Shown here in pieces: positions 28,305 through 37,951 of a stretch of DNA of 64,000 nucleotides. The position numbers and the translations under genes are program-made. How positions within the stretch are numbered: position 1 is the first letter of the stretch; each line of letters begins with the position of its first letter. This stretch comes from an uncultured Lachnospiraceae bacterium (GTDB lineage: Bacteria > Bacillota > Clostridia > Lachnospirales > Lachnospiraceae). Location: the NCBI GenBank assembly GCA_947053345.1, contig CAMRSM010000017.1:24001-88000 (forward strand), written 5' to 3'. Below the pieces are notes generated by a model. The model was not told the DNA's origin, did not search any database, and saw only the letters and a program-made list of their open reading frames with translations.

Positions 28305-30767
28305 ATGAAAAAATTAAAACAATACGGGTATGTGCTTCTTTTGTGCGGCATTTTTGCCTGCGGGAATTTTTCTCCCCACACCGTTTTTGCGGAGGAAACA
28401 GCGGACAGCATCCCTGCCGATGGTACCAACAGCACGGATAACCCGGCAGACACCTCCGGTGATTTTGTTCCAAGCCCCCTGCCATCCCCGGAGTTTTCCG
28501 CCGGGGCAGGTTTTTATGAGGAGGAATTCCTTCTCACACTCACCGTGCCAAAAGGCTGCCGGATCTATGTGACCACAGACGGCTCCCTGCCATCCCCGGA
28601 CAATGAGGCAGCGTTTCTTTATACGGAGCCGCTTATGCTGACCGACCTGCGCGAAGCAAACAATGTTTCCAGGGCGTGGGTAATCCGCGCCGCCACGTTT
28701 TCCCCGGAGGGTGAGGGTGGTGATGTCGTAACGAAAAGCTATTTTATCGGTAAGGGCATGACCACCCGCTACCAGGTTCCTGTTGTCTCCCTTGTGACGG
28801 ATCCGGACAATCTTTATAACGAGGAAGACGGTATCTATGTCCACTATCAGGAGAGCGGCAGAATGTGGGAGCGCCCTTTCCATTTTGAATATTTCACGCC
28901 GGAAGGGGAATGCCCGGTTTCCATAAACTGCGGGGGACGGGTACACGGGGGCGCAAGCCGTGAGATAGAGATGAAATCCCTGCGCCTTTACGCGCGCGCG
29001 GAATATGATACGCAGAAAAATTTCAAGCATGATTTCTTTACCGGTGGTACGCTTCCCGCCCTGGATGTCAACGGAAAAACGATCAAAAAATTTAAGCACT
29101 TGCTCCTGCGCGGCGGCGGCAACGAAGCGACCGCCTGGGAACGTGTCTATTTCCGTGATACCCTGACTGCATGGTGCATGCGGAACACCGGGCTTGACGT
29201 GCAGGCGGCACAGCCCCTCGTCGCCTTTCTGAACGGCAATTATTACGGCATCATGAACCTGCGCGAACGGCAGGACGAGCGCTATATCGAGGAACATTAC
29301 GGGCTCGACAACGAACAGGTCGCCATCTACAGTTTCTGGTATGATGAAAACGGGGATATCCATATTGAGGCGGACGCGGACAGCGATGAGCTTGCATGGC
29401 AGTCCAGGCTGTATTATGAGGAAATTTTCCGTTTTGCCACAACCGCCGACCTGACCGTCGAGGAAAATTACAATAAAGTATGCGAGGCCTTTGACATCAA
29501 TAACTATATCGACTATCTCTGCGTTGAGCTTTTCTGCGGCAATACCGACTGGCCGGGCAACAACTGCAAGGCGTGGCGCTACACAGGCGAAGAAAATGAG
29601 CTCTACGGCAGCGACGGGAAGATCCGCTGGCTTTTGTATGATACGGAATTTGCCTATGGGCTTTATGGCAGGGAGGCATCCGATGACAATATCGCAGCGG
29701 CATTGTCAGACAGCTCAAAGGAATGGCCGAACCAGCATGGTTCCACGCTGCTCTTCCGCAGTCTGCTCGCAAACGAAGATTTTTACGATGCTTTTATCTC
29801 CCGCATGCTCGACCTGCTGAATGAGGAATTTTCCTCGCAGGCCCTGACCGCGCAGGCAGACATCATGGCGGATTACTACACCGGCCTGATTCAGGAAAAC
29901 CGCGATGCCGGGAACTGGTTTGACCGTTATGAAAACAATTTATCCATTGTTAAGAATTATCTCCGGAAGCGCCCGGCATACCTATATACTTTGTTGTTCC
30001 AACATTTTGAGCTCGGTGCACGGTACACGCTGCACGTTGATTTTGATACTGCGGCGGGCTCACTTACCGTCGGGACGATCCAGGCGGCGGAGGGCGCAAA
30101 CTGCATCCGGAATAATGGTTTTTATGGCTACTATTACTGCGGCTACCCGGTAAAAATCACGGCAGTCCCGGCAGAAGGCTACCGCTTCGTCGGTTTTACC
30201 GGCAGGGATGTTTCCGCGCTGGCAGCAAAGGACGGCACATCCCTGAAACCGGATGCGGTTGTGGACGGGCTGCTGCGCTATACGGAAAAAGATGCCGGCA
30301 TCGCCTTGCTGTATACAAAGAATAACGTATTTGTCCAAAACCCTGACGCAAACGGCCAGATTTACCTGACAGCAGTTTTTGAAAAGGAAGGAACTACCCC
30401 GCCGTATATCGAAGCAGTCAGTGCGGTGGCAGATATTTCCGCAAAACCGGAATCCGGGGGCGGAAATTCTTCGGAGAACAGGGAAGAATCCGGAAATCCT
30501 TCCGGTGCAGGCACTGCCGGCGAACAAAATCCTGCCCTGTCCGGTACAAAGCAGCCGGACGGGGCAGACCGTGCGGATTTGTCGGACAGCAATGGAACCG
30601 GTGCGCTGTCTCCTGACCACCCACAAAACCTGCAACCGGCGGGCGGTTCGGACGCAAAAAATGAGGGCAGCACGGAATTTATCCTGCTCTGTGTCCTTCT
30701 TGCCGCAGCACTTGGCTTTGTGACCTTCCTTGGCATCCGTACCTCACGGAAACATTTCCGCCGCTGA
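28305..30767 (+). CDS. CotH kinase-family surface protein
   Basis: About 820 residues. The start is set at the ATG at 28305 (MKKLKQYGYVLLLCGIFACG signal peptide); an ATG four codons upstream is in frame. An N-terminal chitobiase-C-like module (CRIYVTTDGSLPSPDNE) precedes the CotH domain. Its markers are KHLLLRGGGNEATAWERVY, LVAFLNGNYYGIMNLRERQ and RWLLYDTEFAYGLYG. CotH proteins are atypical kinases that phosphorylate spore-coat proteins in Bacillus; related proteins occur on non-spore surfaces. A low-complexity stretch and a C-terminal membrane helix with basic tail (RTSRKHFRR) suggest cell-surface anchoring. Confidence 0.85.
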   Translation: MKKLKQYGYVLLLCGIFACGNFSPHTVFAEETADSIPADGTNSTDNPADTSGDFVPSPLPSPEFSAGAGFYEEEFLLTLTVPKGCRIYVTTDGSLPSPDNEAAFLYTEPLMLTDLREANNVSRAWVIRAATFSPEGEGGDVVTKSYFIGKGMTTRYQVPVVSLVTDPDNLYNEEDGIYVHYQESGRMWERPFHFEYFTPEGECPVSINCGGRVHGGASREIEMKSLRLYARAEYDTQKNFKHDFFTGGTLPALDVNGKTIKKFKHLLLRGGGNEATAWERVYFRDTLTAWCMRNTGLDVQAAQPLVAFLNGNYYGIMNLRERQDERYIEEHYGLDNEQVAIYSFWYDENGDIHIEADADSDELAWQSRLYYEEIFRFATTADLTVEENYNKVCEAFDINNYIDYLCVELFCGNTDWPGNNCKAWRYTGEENELYGSDGKIRWLLYDTEFAYGLYGREASDDNIAAALSDSSKEWPNQHGSTLLFRSLLANEDFYDAFISRMLDLLNEEFSSQALTAQADIMADYYTGLIQENRDAGNWFDRYENNLSIVKNYLRKRPAYLYTLLFQHFELGARYTLHVDFDTAAGSLTVGTIQAAEGANCIRNNGFYGYYYCGYPVKITAVPAEGYRFVGFTGRDVSALAAKDGTSLKPDAVVDGLLRYTEKDAGIALLYTKNNVFVQNPDANGQIYLTAVFEKEGTTPPYIEAVSAVADISAKPESGGGNSSENREESGNPSGAGTAGEQNPALSGTKQPDGADRADLSDSNGTGALSPDHPQNLQPAGGSDAKNEGSTEFILLCVLLAAALGFVTFLGIRTSRKHFRR

Positions 30768-31001
30768 TCTTCCCGGACGGGCATCCGCATAATCCAGGCT
30801 ATGTCCGAAAACCGCTTTTTGACCTTCTGTCCCCCTGGCCCAGCCCTCCCCTGCCATAAGGTCCGTTTCCCAATCTGGCCTTATAAAAAAATATCATTTT
30901 GGTTGTTTCCATAATGCCAATTTTGCGGTATGATATCTGCAATCAAAAAAGGGCACCGCAGGGCATCTGCCCTGCCAAAGCGCCCCGAAACGGAGGGTTT
31001 T

Positions 31002-31844
31002 ATGGAAAAGAAACAAAAACAACGATGGATACTGACGATTGCCGGGCTGGCATCCGCACTAGCCGGCATCCTGACCACCATCATCGGCTACCGGCAAAAC
31101 ACGGACGACAAGATCACCGCGGAAGATAAAGTGCTTTTTGCTGGGTATTTTCTGGTCATCATCGGCATCGTGCTGCTTGCAAACGGCATTCTTGGGCTGC
31201 TTTCCAAAAAAGAAGCCCAAAACTACAGTGCTTCCGACCGCGCCAAACGCCTCGCCTATGCGGCATTGTTTGCGGCGCTTGCCTACATCGGTTTCCAGTT
31301 TTTCCGCTTTGACCTGACCATCGGCAGTGAGAAAACGGCATTCCACCTCGGCAATACCTTTGTCGTGCTCGCGGCATTCTTCCTCGGCGGAACCTGGGGC
31401 GGCATGGCGGGCGCACTGGGGCTGACCATCGCGGATTTTACATCCGGCTATGTAACCAGCGCGCCGAAAACCTTTTTCCTGAAACTCTGCATCGGGCTGA
31501 TCGTCGGACTTGCCGCGCACACAATCCTGCACTTAAGCCGCGCACAGAGTGCCAGAAAAATCACGTACATCACCGTGACCGCCTCTGTCTGCGGGGTTGT
31601 TTTTAACATCATCGCTGACCCGCTCGTTGGGTATTTCTACAAAAAATACCTTTTCGGACTGCCGCAGGACATCGCGGAAACACTCGCCAAACTCAGCCTT
31701 TTGACCACCGGGGTCAATGCGGTGCTCACGGTCATCTGTGCCGTGCTCCTTTACGGCGCACTGCGCCCGGCACTTGAAAAATCCGGACTTTTTTTCCGCC
31801 TCGAACAATCGCAGGATGCGAAAACCACTTCAAAAATGAAATAG
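31002..31844 (+). CDS. ECF transporter S component, probably for vitamin B6
   Basis: A 280-residue protein with about seven or eight helices. The start at 31002 follows CGGAGGG; the frame extends 24 codons further up without a site. It begins with two extra helices, then an S-component core (RAKRLAYAALFAALAYIGFQ and FVVLAAFFLGGTWGGMAGAL), as in the COG4720-like group. S components bind a vitamin and work with a shared EcfA/A'/T module, absent here. The pyridoxal kinase gene follows after 31 bp, so pyridoxine or pyridoxal is the likely cargo. Confidence 0.75.
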   Translation: MEKKQKQRWILTIAGLASALAGILTTIIGYRQNTDDKITAEDKVLFAGYFLVIIGIVLLANGILGLLSKKEAQNYSASDRAKRLAYAALFAALAYIGFQFFRFDLTIGSEKTAFHLGNTFVVLAAFFLGGTWGGMAGALGLTIADFTSGYVTSAPKTFFLKLCIGLIVGLAAHTILHLSRAQSARKITYITVTASVCGVVFNIIADPLVGYFYKKYLFGLPQDIAETLAKLSLLTTGVNAVLTVICAVLLYGALRPALEKSGLFFRLEQSQDAKTTSKMK

Positions 31845-31845
31845 C

Positions 31846-31860
31846 GCCGCTTTTCGCGGC
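31846..31860 (+). other. Small intercistronic hairpin before pdxK
   Basis: GCCGC and GCGGC pair around TTTTC, followed by AGAATAAGAG and the pdxK ribosome site. The layout resembles the hairpin at 8482-8497. Confidence 0.3.
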
Positions 31861-31875
31861 AGAATAAGAGGAATT

Positions 31876-32835
31876 ATGAAGCATCAAAAAAAGCTTGCGG
31901 TGATCAATGATTTATCCGGGTACGGGCGCTGTTCTTTAACGGTCGCCCTTCCCGTCGTTTCGGCGATGGGGGTGCAGTGCTGTCCTGTACCGACCTCCAT
32001 CCTCTCAAACCACACCGGCTACCCGGAATATTTTTTTGACGATTACACAAAAAAGCTCCCTGCCTATATCGGCAAATGGAAGGAGCTCGGATTCTCATTC
32101 GACGGTATCCTGACCGGATTCTTGGGCTCGGCAGGGCAGATTGAAGTCGTGGAGGATTTTATCCGGCATTTCGCAGCGGGCGGGGCAAAATCCGGCATGG
32201 GACATGCATCTCATGCCGCGGCCGGATCCGTGCGCCCTTCCGCTTCCTCCGCGGTTCATGAAAACAGTCCAAAACCTGCCGGGATTCCGGATACCACACA
32301 GAATCCCACGCAGCGCGCCAAGGTCATCATCGACCCCATCATGGGCGACCACGGCAGGATATATTCCACCCTAACGCCCGAACTATGCGACCGCATGAAA
32401 GTTCTTGCCTCCCGCGCGGATATTCTGACCCCGAACCTGACCGAGGCGTGCATTCTGGCAGGAGTCCCTTACCAGCCGCATTTTTCCCGGCGCGGGCTCG
32501 CCGCGCTCTTTGACCGGCTTGCCGCACTCTGTCCCGGATGCATCGTCCTTACCGGGATGGATGCGGGAGCCTATCTTGAAAATATCATTTTTGACCCGGA
32601 AACCGGGGAATACCTCACCCTGCGTAAAAAACGCATCGCGGCGGAGCGCTGCGGCACCGGTGACGTGTTTTCCTCCGTCGTGGCAGCGGGTATTTTACAG
32701 GGAATGTCCCTGACCGCCGCCGTAAAAAAGGCAGCTTCCTTTATCTGCCTCTGCCTGAAGGAAACCGCCGGGTACGATATTTCCGCATCCGACGGTGTTG
32801 TGTTTGAACCACTGTTAAAATATTTGATCCCGTAG
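31876..32835 (+). CDS. pdxK: Pyridoxal/pyridoxamine kinase
   Basis: A 319-residue ribokinase-fold enzyme that phosphorylates B6 vitamers. It opens LAVINDLSGYGRCSLTVALP. The C-terminal anion-hole motif is ERCGTGDVFSSVVAAGIL, with the catalytic aspartate in GTGDVF, and VIIDPIMGDHG is the nucleotide region. Residues 101-149 are a low-complexity Ala/Ser/Pro insert absent from typical family members. The ATG follows AAGAGG. It is coupled to the ECF S-component gene, implying a B6 uptake-and-trapping unit. Confidence 0.9.
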   Translation: MKHQKKLAVINDLSGYGRCSLTVALPVVSAMGVQCCPVPTSILSNHTGYPEYFFDDYTKKLPAYIGKWKELGFSFDGILTGFLGSAGQIEVVEDFIRHFAAGGAKSGMGHASHAAAGSVRPSASSAVHENSPKPAGIPDTTQNPTQRAKVIIDPIMGDHGRIYSTLTPELCDRMKVLASRADILTPNLTEACILAGVPYQPHFSRRGLAALFDRLAALCPGCIVLTGMDAGAYLENIIFDPETGEYLTLRKKRIAAERCGTGDVFSSVVAAGILQGMSLTAAVKKAASFICLCLKETAGYDISASDGVVFEPLLKYLIP

Positions 32836-32954
32836 CCCCCGCATCGCCGTGTACCTGAGATGCCCGCAAGACCTGTTTTTGCGGCTGCCGCCCCTTCCGG
32901 CAAAACCACACCCGTGCTTTGGCCGTTGTAAACCGGTTTTCTGTCCGGCAAAAC

Positions 32955-33401
32955 CTATTTTTTCCGGATTTTCTCCAGGCACTCATTCATCGCTTCCGCA
33001 TCCCTTTTCCCCGTGCGGTATTTCAGATAGGTCGCGAACAGATAGATGGCGGCGGAGGTCAGGCACATGAGAATGATCCCGGAAACACTGACCTCATACC
33101 AGCCATAAAAATATCCACAGATGAGCGCGGTCACCGTGACCACGGTGTAATGCAGCAAGTACCAGCCCCATCCCTTCCCCGGCAGACGGTCGGCATTTGA
33201 TATGATAAGTTCCGATTCCACACCGCACAAAATACCGAGCAGCAAAATCTGCGGCAGCGTCAGATACGGCAGCCCAGCCTCCGTGATGTCCTCCCCTTGT
33301 GCAAGAAGCGTGACCCCATACCAAAATATGCACGCGATGAGCGTTCCGGTCGTCACCGCAGAAATTATATTCAGCATTCTCTTACATCTTTCTTTCCGCA
33401 T
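32955..33401 (-). CDS. DUF3021 family membrane protein
   Basis: About 148 residues with four helices, the usual DUF3021 layout. The start at 33401 is chosen because AAAGGAGG lies ten bases upstream, inside the end of the LytTR gene, giving a 20-bp overlap and likely translational coupling. DUF3021 proteins commonly accompany LytTR regulators and ABC-2 transporters, possibly as membrane controllers of the regulator. It is last in a four-gene operon. Confidence 0.82.
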   Translation of the reverse strand: MRKERCKRMLNIISAVTTGTLIACIFWYGVTLLAQGEDITEAGLPYLTLPQILLLGILCGVESELIISNADRLPGKGWGWYLLHYTVVTVTALICGYFYGWYEVSVSGIILMCLTSAAIYLFATYLKYRTGKRDAEAMNECLEKIRKK

Positions 33402-33840
33402 ACAGGCCAAGCCTCCTTTTTACATCCGGCACATACTGCCTCGAGATCACCACCCGCTCCCCGTTCGCAAGCAGCGCCTCGATGCGCCCGCCAAGCACGG
33501 GCACAAAGCGTTCTACCTTGCCAAGACTTAAGATCATGGATTTGGATATGCGGATGAGATCCGTCCCGGCAAACCGTTCCTCCAGCTCGTAAAGCCGGCA
33601 TTTTAATTCCGTCACATCCCTGACCCCATAGGCAAATACCCGGTTCTCCACCGATTCAAAATAATAAATCCCCTGCAGGTCAAGCGGGCTCATGCTGCCA
33701 TCCGCATGATAACCGAGCAGCGGCTTTCCTTCCTGTGCAATGAGTTCCAGCTGCCTAAGCATCCGGGCATCCGCTCTTCTTGTGCGGACGACGATCTCCT
33801 CCTCCTCGTCCGCACCCACTGTCTCAATCCTCACTTTCAT
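33382..33840 (-). CDS. LytTR-domain DNA-binding regulator
   Basis: A 152-residue protein with a C-terminal LytTR domain (about 55-145). Visible markers are GIYYFESVENRVFAYG, LYELEERFAGTDLIRISKSM and GERVVISRQYVPDVKRRLGL. It lacks a receiver domain. Such stand-alone LytTR proteins usually autoregulate an operon with DUF3021 and ABC genes. It lies 50 bp downstream of the ABC-2 permease gene. Confidence 0.88.
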   Translation of the reverse strand: MKVRIETVGADEEEEIVVRTRRADARMLRQLELIAQEGKPLLGYHADGSMSPLDLQGIYYFESVENRVFAYGVRDVTELKCRLYELEERFAGTDLIRISKSMILSLGKVERFVPVLGGRIEALLANGERVVISRQYVPDVKRRLGLYAERKM

Positions 33841-33890
33841 GTGCTACCCCGTTTCCGGATCATTTTGAATCCGCTTGCATGTACCGTTAT

Positions 33891-34784
33891 CTACTGCCCG
33901 CTTCTCTTTTTCACATGGATCACCACATACGCCGCAATCAGAACAAACACCGTCACTGTCAGGAAAATATACATCGCCGGAATTGTAACTTCATGCCCGG
34001 AAAAATACAGTTTGCAGTCTACAGATTTCTTAATCCCCTCCACAACCTCCGCCGGAAAGCCGTCCGCACGCATCTGCTCAAACACGCCACGCATCGCATG
34101 GTTGCGCAGCAGCGATGTCCCGTAAGTGCCCGGCAGGAAGGAAAGCACCTTCTGCAAACCTTCCCCGAAATTAGAGATTGGCATATACGCGCCGCAGATA
34201 AAACCATAACCCGCACTCACGATCGTCCCGACCGCCGAAATCTGCCCCTGCGTCGAAAGAAATAAATTGATAATGGAGGAGAGTGCCGTTCCAAACAGAA
34301 CGACCAGCAGGATATCCAGCAAAATCCATCCGATATCCGCCGCACTCATATACCATCCGACCGAGCGCACATACAAAAGCCCAGCGCCAAGTGCCGCAAT
34401 ACAGACAAGCAGGGTTGAAAAAACCGTGGCAATATAATAACTCATCGCCATCACGGAACGCTTTACCGGGGCGATCAGAAGGTCATATCTCGCGCCGGTC
34501 ACTTTATCCTGCACCATCAGCATATTCGAGCAGAATGCCACCGTGACACAGCATACGGCAAGGATGGAAGAAATCAGCTCGCCGCCTACCGTCGCCTCAA
34601 TCAGCCCGTCCGTGATGCTAAGCCCCTCGGGCACAGCACTCCGGAAGCTATCGGTATAAGTTTTGCCAAGAAATGTCACATACAGCACGAGAAGGATCAT
34701 CGGCGTGACCATCGAAGTAAAAAACATCCCCTTATCTTTAAAGAACAATTTGACATTCCGCAAGATCAACGCTTTTAGTTTCAT
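33891..34784 (-). CDS. ABC-2 type transporter permease
   Basis: A 297-residue membrane protein with six helices of the ABC-2 class. It opens LILRNVKLFFKDKGMFFTSM, with a conserved stretch near GYGFICGAYMPISNFGEGLQ before the last helices. Its start overlaps the ATPase stop by 4 bp. It forms an exporter with that ATPase, moving a lipid, drug or peptide of unknown identity. Confidence 0.88.
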   Translation of the reverse strand: MKLKALILRNVKLFFKDKGMFFTSMVTPMILLVLYVTFLGKTYTDSFRSAVPEGLSITDGLIEATVGGELISSILAVCCVTVAFCSNMLMVQDKVTGARYDLLIAPVKRSVMAMSYYIATVFSTLLVCIAALGAGLLYVRSVGWYMSAADIGWILLDILLVVLFGTALSSIINLFLSTQGQISAVGTIVSAGYGFICGAYMPISNFGEGLQKVLSFLPGTYGTSLLRNHAMRGVFEQMRADGFPAEVVEGIKKSVDCKLYFSGHEVTIPAMYIFLTVTVFVLIAAYVVIHVKKRSGQ

Positions 34785-35842
34785 TGCGCTTCCTCCCCCT
34801 TCTGCCCGGCTTTCCCGGTGACTGCCAGGAATACATCATCCATTTTTCCCTTGACGATTTCATAATCCCTGAAAACTTCCGGGTGCTTTAAAATCAGTTC
34901 CGTAGCCGCCGCTGTGTTGGGAACCGCAATGTGGTAAGTGGCACATCCAAAAAATTCCCCTGCGTTCTCCGGCTGCACTGACCCATTTTTTCCCTGTGCG
35001 GGTTCCGGCATCTTTTGCACGGATCGTGTTTTTCCCGGCACGGTTTCCGAGTGTTTCTGTGCCGCTTTCGGATTCTTTCCCGCCATTCCGAGTTTCTCAT
35101 ATGCCACGCCGAGGGAAGTGACCTCTTCTTCCCTGGCATGGTAGAGCGTGATAAAATCCCCGGTGTATTTATTTTTCAAATCGAGCGGCGTTCCCTCCGC
35201 CGCAATCTTCCCCGCATCCAGGATGACGACATAATCCGCGTCCGCCGCTTCCTCCATATAGTGGGTTGTCAAAAAAACCGTCATGTTCTCATTTTTGCGC
35301 AGAGACTCCACCACACCCCACACAGTCTGCCTTGTCTGCGGGTCAAGTCCCGTGGTCGGCTCATCAAGGATGAGGATCTTTGGTTTATGCAAAATCGCCC
35401 GCGCGATGTCCACCCTGCGGCGCTGTCCGCCGGAAAGCTTGCCAAGGGCGCGTTTTAACAGGCTTTTTAAACCAAGGAGCGCATCCAGTTCCGCGAGCCT
35501 TTGCGCAAATTCCTTCCCGCAAATGCCATAAAGCGCGGCGCGGCTTTTCAGATTGTCGTACACGGTAAGCTGTTTGTCGAGCACCGAGTTTTGGAAGACT
35601 ACGCCAAGGCTTTCCCGGATGGCATCCATCTCCCTCTCCTGATCCTTCCCATCGATCATGATCTCCCCCGCGTCCTTCTTTAACTGCCCGCAGAGCATGT
35701 TAATTGTCGTGCTCTTGCCTGCGCCGTTGACCCCGAGGAAGGCGAAAAGTTCGCCCTCCTTCACGCGGAAGCTTAAGTCGTCCACCGCGTGCACTTCACC
35801 GAAGCTTTTGTGCAGGTGCCGGATCTCAATAATATTTTCCAT
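34781..35842 (-). CDS. ABC transporter ATP-binding protein (daunorubicin-resistance type)
   Basis: About 353 residues. Walker A is GVNGAGKSTT (about 37-46), the signature is LSGGQRRR (136-143), and Walker B is ILILDEPTTGLD. The ATG at 35842 follows GGGGGA; a frame extension upstream is poorly supported. Residues 254-296 are a Lys/Gln/Pro-rich insert just before the C-terminal domain. First gene of an operon with the permease, LytTR and DUF3021 genes. Confidence 0.9.
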   Translation of the reverse strand: MENIIEIRHLHKSFGEVHAVDDLSFRVKEGELFAFLGVNGAGKSTTINMLCGQLKKDAGEIMIDGKDQEREMDAIRESLGVVFQNSVLDKQLTVYDNLKSRAALYGICGKEFAQRLAELDALLGLKSLLKRALGKLSGGQRRRVDIARAILHKPKILILDEPTTGLDPQTRQTVWGVVESLRKNENMTVFLTTHYMEEAADADYVVILDAGKIAAEGTPLDLKNKYTGDFITLYHAREEEVTSLGVAYEKLGMAGKNPKAAQKHSETVPGKTRSVQKMPEPAQGKNGSVQPENAGEFFGCATYHIAVPNTAAATELILKHPEVFRDYEIVKGKMDDVFLAVTGKAGQKGEEAQ

Positions 35843-36117
35843 ACTTTCCCCCATTTTAGTATTGCTATTTTTCAGACACAACCCGGAAGCCCGCCACCGC
35901 CAGCTTTTTAGACTGCGGCAGACATCCTCTGGTTCCGTCTGCATTTCCCCGCAATTATATTCCTGCGGCTGCAGTCCGTCAAGCCCATATGCGGTAAGTT
36001 GCTAAATTGGGGTGGTAAGATGCATGGAGATTGTTTTTTGTGCAAAAGGGTGAATGGGGAGAAAATTTTGCAGAATAAACTGGCCGAACGAGCATACGTC
36101 CGACGGAATCAAACAAA

Positions 36118-37713
36118 TCACGCTTTCCTTTCGCCCTTCAATTCCAGACGCTTATTGCAAATTTCCAAAATTGCGGGTTGATGCGTAACTACAATCAAAA
36201 TCCCGTTTTCCTTTGCGACAAATTCATCAATCAGGTGAATCATTCTCTGCTCCATTTGCATATCCACTTCCGCAGTCGGTTCATCTAAAATCAGCACATT
36301 TTCAAAATTATACAATGCCCTTGAAAGTCCCACCCTCTTTCTTTCCCCGCCGGATAATTCTGAAATTTCTCTGCCCAAAAAACCATCCAGTTCCATTGTA
36401 TCCTGGATTTCCCTCATATTCTTCCCGTCTTTTTCCCTGCCGAAAACAATATTCTCCATTACAGAATCCTCATATAAAAAAATGCTTTGTGGAAGTACGG
36501 ATAAGTGTTCCAGATACGAATCAAGCAATTCATACCCCAACGTTTCTTTATTCACCAACACCTTTCCCTCTGATGGTTTCAGCTGCCCAAGCAAAAGTTT
36601 CAGGCAGGTACTTTTCCCCGCACCGGATGATCCTGTGATTGCAAGGCGGTCTCCTTTTTCCAATGAAAAATTTATCTTTTCCACTCCCATGCCATTTTCA
36701 TAAAAAAATGAAACATCCTTAAATTCTAACGTTTGAATATCGGACAGTTTTCTTCCTTCTTTCTTTACCGGCTCCGCCGCCAGCAAAATCTCCAGACGTT
36801 CTTCCATTGCTTTCCCATTCTGTACTGCAATATTAAAATCGGTCAGATTCCTAATCGGCTCACTGATATATCTCGTATATGTAAAAATCGAAAAAATTGC
36901 CCCAAACGTACATTCCCCCACTGAAACAAAATAGATGCCAAGGATAATTGCAACCACGGGCAGTAAACCTGTAAGCATCGAGACGAACGACTGTGCAAGC
37001 GATTGCCAGTTACGCATTCCAACGCTTGACTGATAACGTTTCATTGCACATTGTTCAAATTTCATTTCAAAAAAAGCTTCTCTGCGAAATAATTTTATCG
37101 TCGGAATCCCTTCATAAAATCTTGTCGTTTTATGTAACAGTTCCGATGTGTCCTGCCCCGAACGTTTTGCATGCTCCCGCATCTTTTTATTCATAACACG
37201 GTAAGAAATAAAATATAGGATGCTGATGAACAGCAAGGCCAGCGATATATATATCTGGAAGCCTCCAATAATTACAAAAACAACTGCAAGCGTTGTCACA
37301 TTCAACAAAAGCATCGGAATGCTGATCAATACCTTCTCAACATACACTGCGCTGTCGTTCAAAAGCCTGTTTACAATATCCCCGCCCTGCGTCTTTGTAA
37401 TATATTCCACATCCTGTTTCATCACTTCCGAAAACAAACGCACTCTCAGCAGATAGATCCCCCTGAATATCATCTTAAACCATAAAAAATTTTGCATCCA
37501 ATTAATCATGGCATCCATTACAAGCAAGAATAAAACCAAGCACGATAATGTTACCACGATCTCTTTGGACGAATCTGCATTATCTAAAAGTTCCCCCAGA
37601 AAATACGGGCTCAGCATCCCAAATATACTGGAGAACAAACAAGCCCCTACCGCGACGATACGCAAAGACTTCATCGGTTTTAATGCTTCTTTAGTTATTT
37701 TTGATATCCTCAT
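36118..37713 (-). CDS. ABC exporter (fused TMD-NBD) of the RiPP operon
   Basis: A 531-residue half-transporter. Six helices in about 1-300 are followed by an ATPase domain: Walker A GSSGAGKST, signature LSGGERKR and Walker B VLILDEP. No C39 peptidase domain precedes the membrane part, so it cannot itself cut a double-glycine leader. It overlaps the PqqD-like gene by 23 bp and is the last gene of the RiPP operon. It most likely exports the modified peptide or confers self-immunity. Base use is visibly AT-rich against its neighbours. Confidence 0.88.
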   Translation of the reverse strand: MRISKITKEALKPMKSLRIVAVGACLFSSIFGMLSPYFLGELLDNADSSKEIVVTLSCLVLFLLVMDAMINWMQNFLWFKMIFRGIYLLRVRLFSEVMKQDVEYITKTQGGDIVNRLLNDSAVYVEKVLISIPMLLLNVTTLAVVFVIIGGFQIYISLALLFISILYFISYRVMNKKMREHAKRSGQDTSELLHKTTRFYEGIPTIKLFRREAFFEMKFEQCAMKRYQSSVGMRNWQSLAQSFVSMLTGLLPVVAIILGIYFVSVGECTFGAIFSIFTYTRYISEPIRNLTDFNIAVQNGKAMEERLEILLAAEPVKKEGRKLSDIQTLEFKDVSFFYENGMGVEKINFSLEKGDRLAITGSSGAGKSTCLKLLLGQLKPSEGKVLVNKETLGYELLDSYLEHLSVLPQSIFLYEDSVMENIVFGREKDGKNMREIQDTMELDGFLGREISELSGGERKRVGLSRALYNFENVLILDEPTAEVDMQMEQRMIHLIDEFVAKENGILIVVTHQPAILEICNKRLELKGERKA

Positions 37714-37951
37714 ACAGAAATCCTTTCTCCTTTAGACAATCCAAAAACTTATGTAACGATGCCTCGGATACGTTCATGTCCTTTGCAAAATTTTCAAGCT
37801 GCTCTCCTGTCGGAAATTTATTCATAATATATTTTACAATTTTGTATGATCCTTCATCCAATGCTATACAAGTTCCCTTCAAAGAATTAAATATCAATGT
37901 ACGATTTTTTCTTTGTGCGGTACGTAAATATTTTTCCATCCTATAATTCAT
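37691..37951 (-). CDS. PqqD-like RiPP recognition element protein
   Basis: An 86-residue protein whose fold pattern matches PqqD: a strand pair (RTLIFNSLKGTCIALDEGSY), then helices (IVKYIMNKFPTGEQLENFAK) and a winged C-terminal part. Such proteins bind the leader of a precursor and hand it to the radical-SAM enzyme. The ATG overlaps the radical-SAM stop by 11 bp and has GAGGTGG upstream, implying translational coupling. Confidence 0.75.
   Translation of the reverse strand: MNYRMEKYLRTAQRKNRTLIFNSLKGTCIALDEGSYKIVKYIMNKFPTGEQLENFAKDMNVSEASLHKFLDCLKEKGFLYEDIKNN

Noticed and set aside
35999..36181. 60-codon plus-strand frame between ABC genes
   Set aside because: Its last part is antisense to the RiPP exporter and it shows no signal peptide or family pattern.
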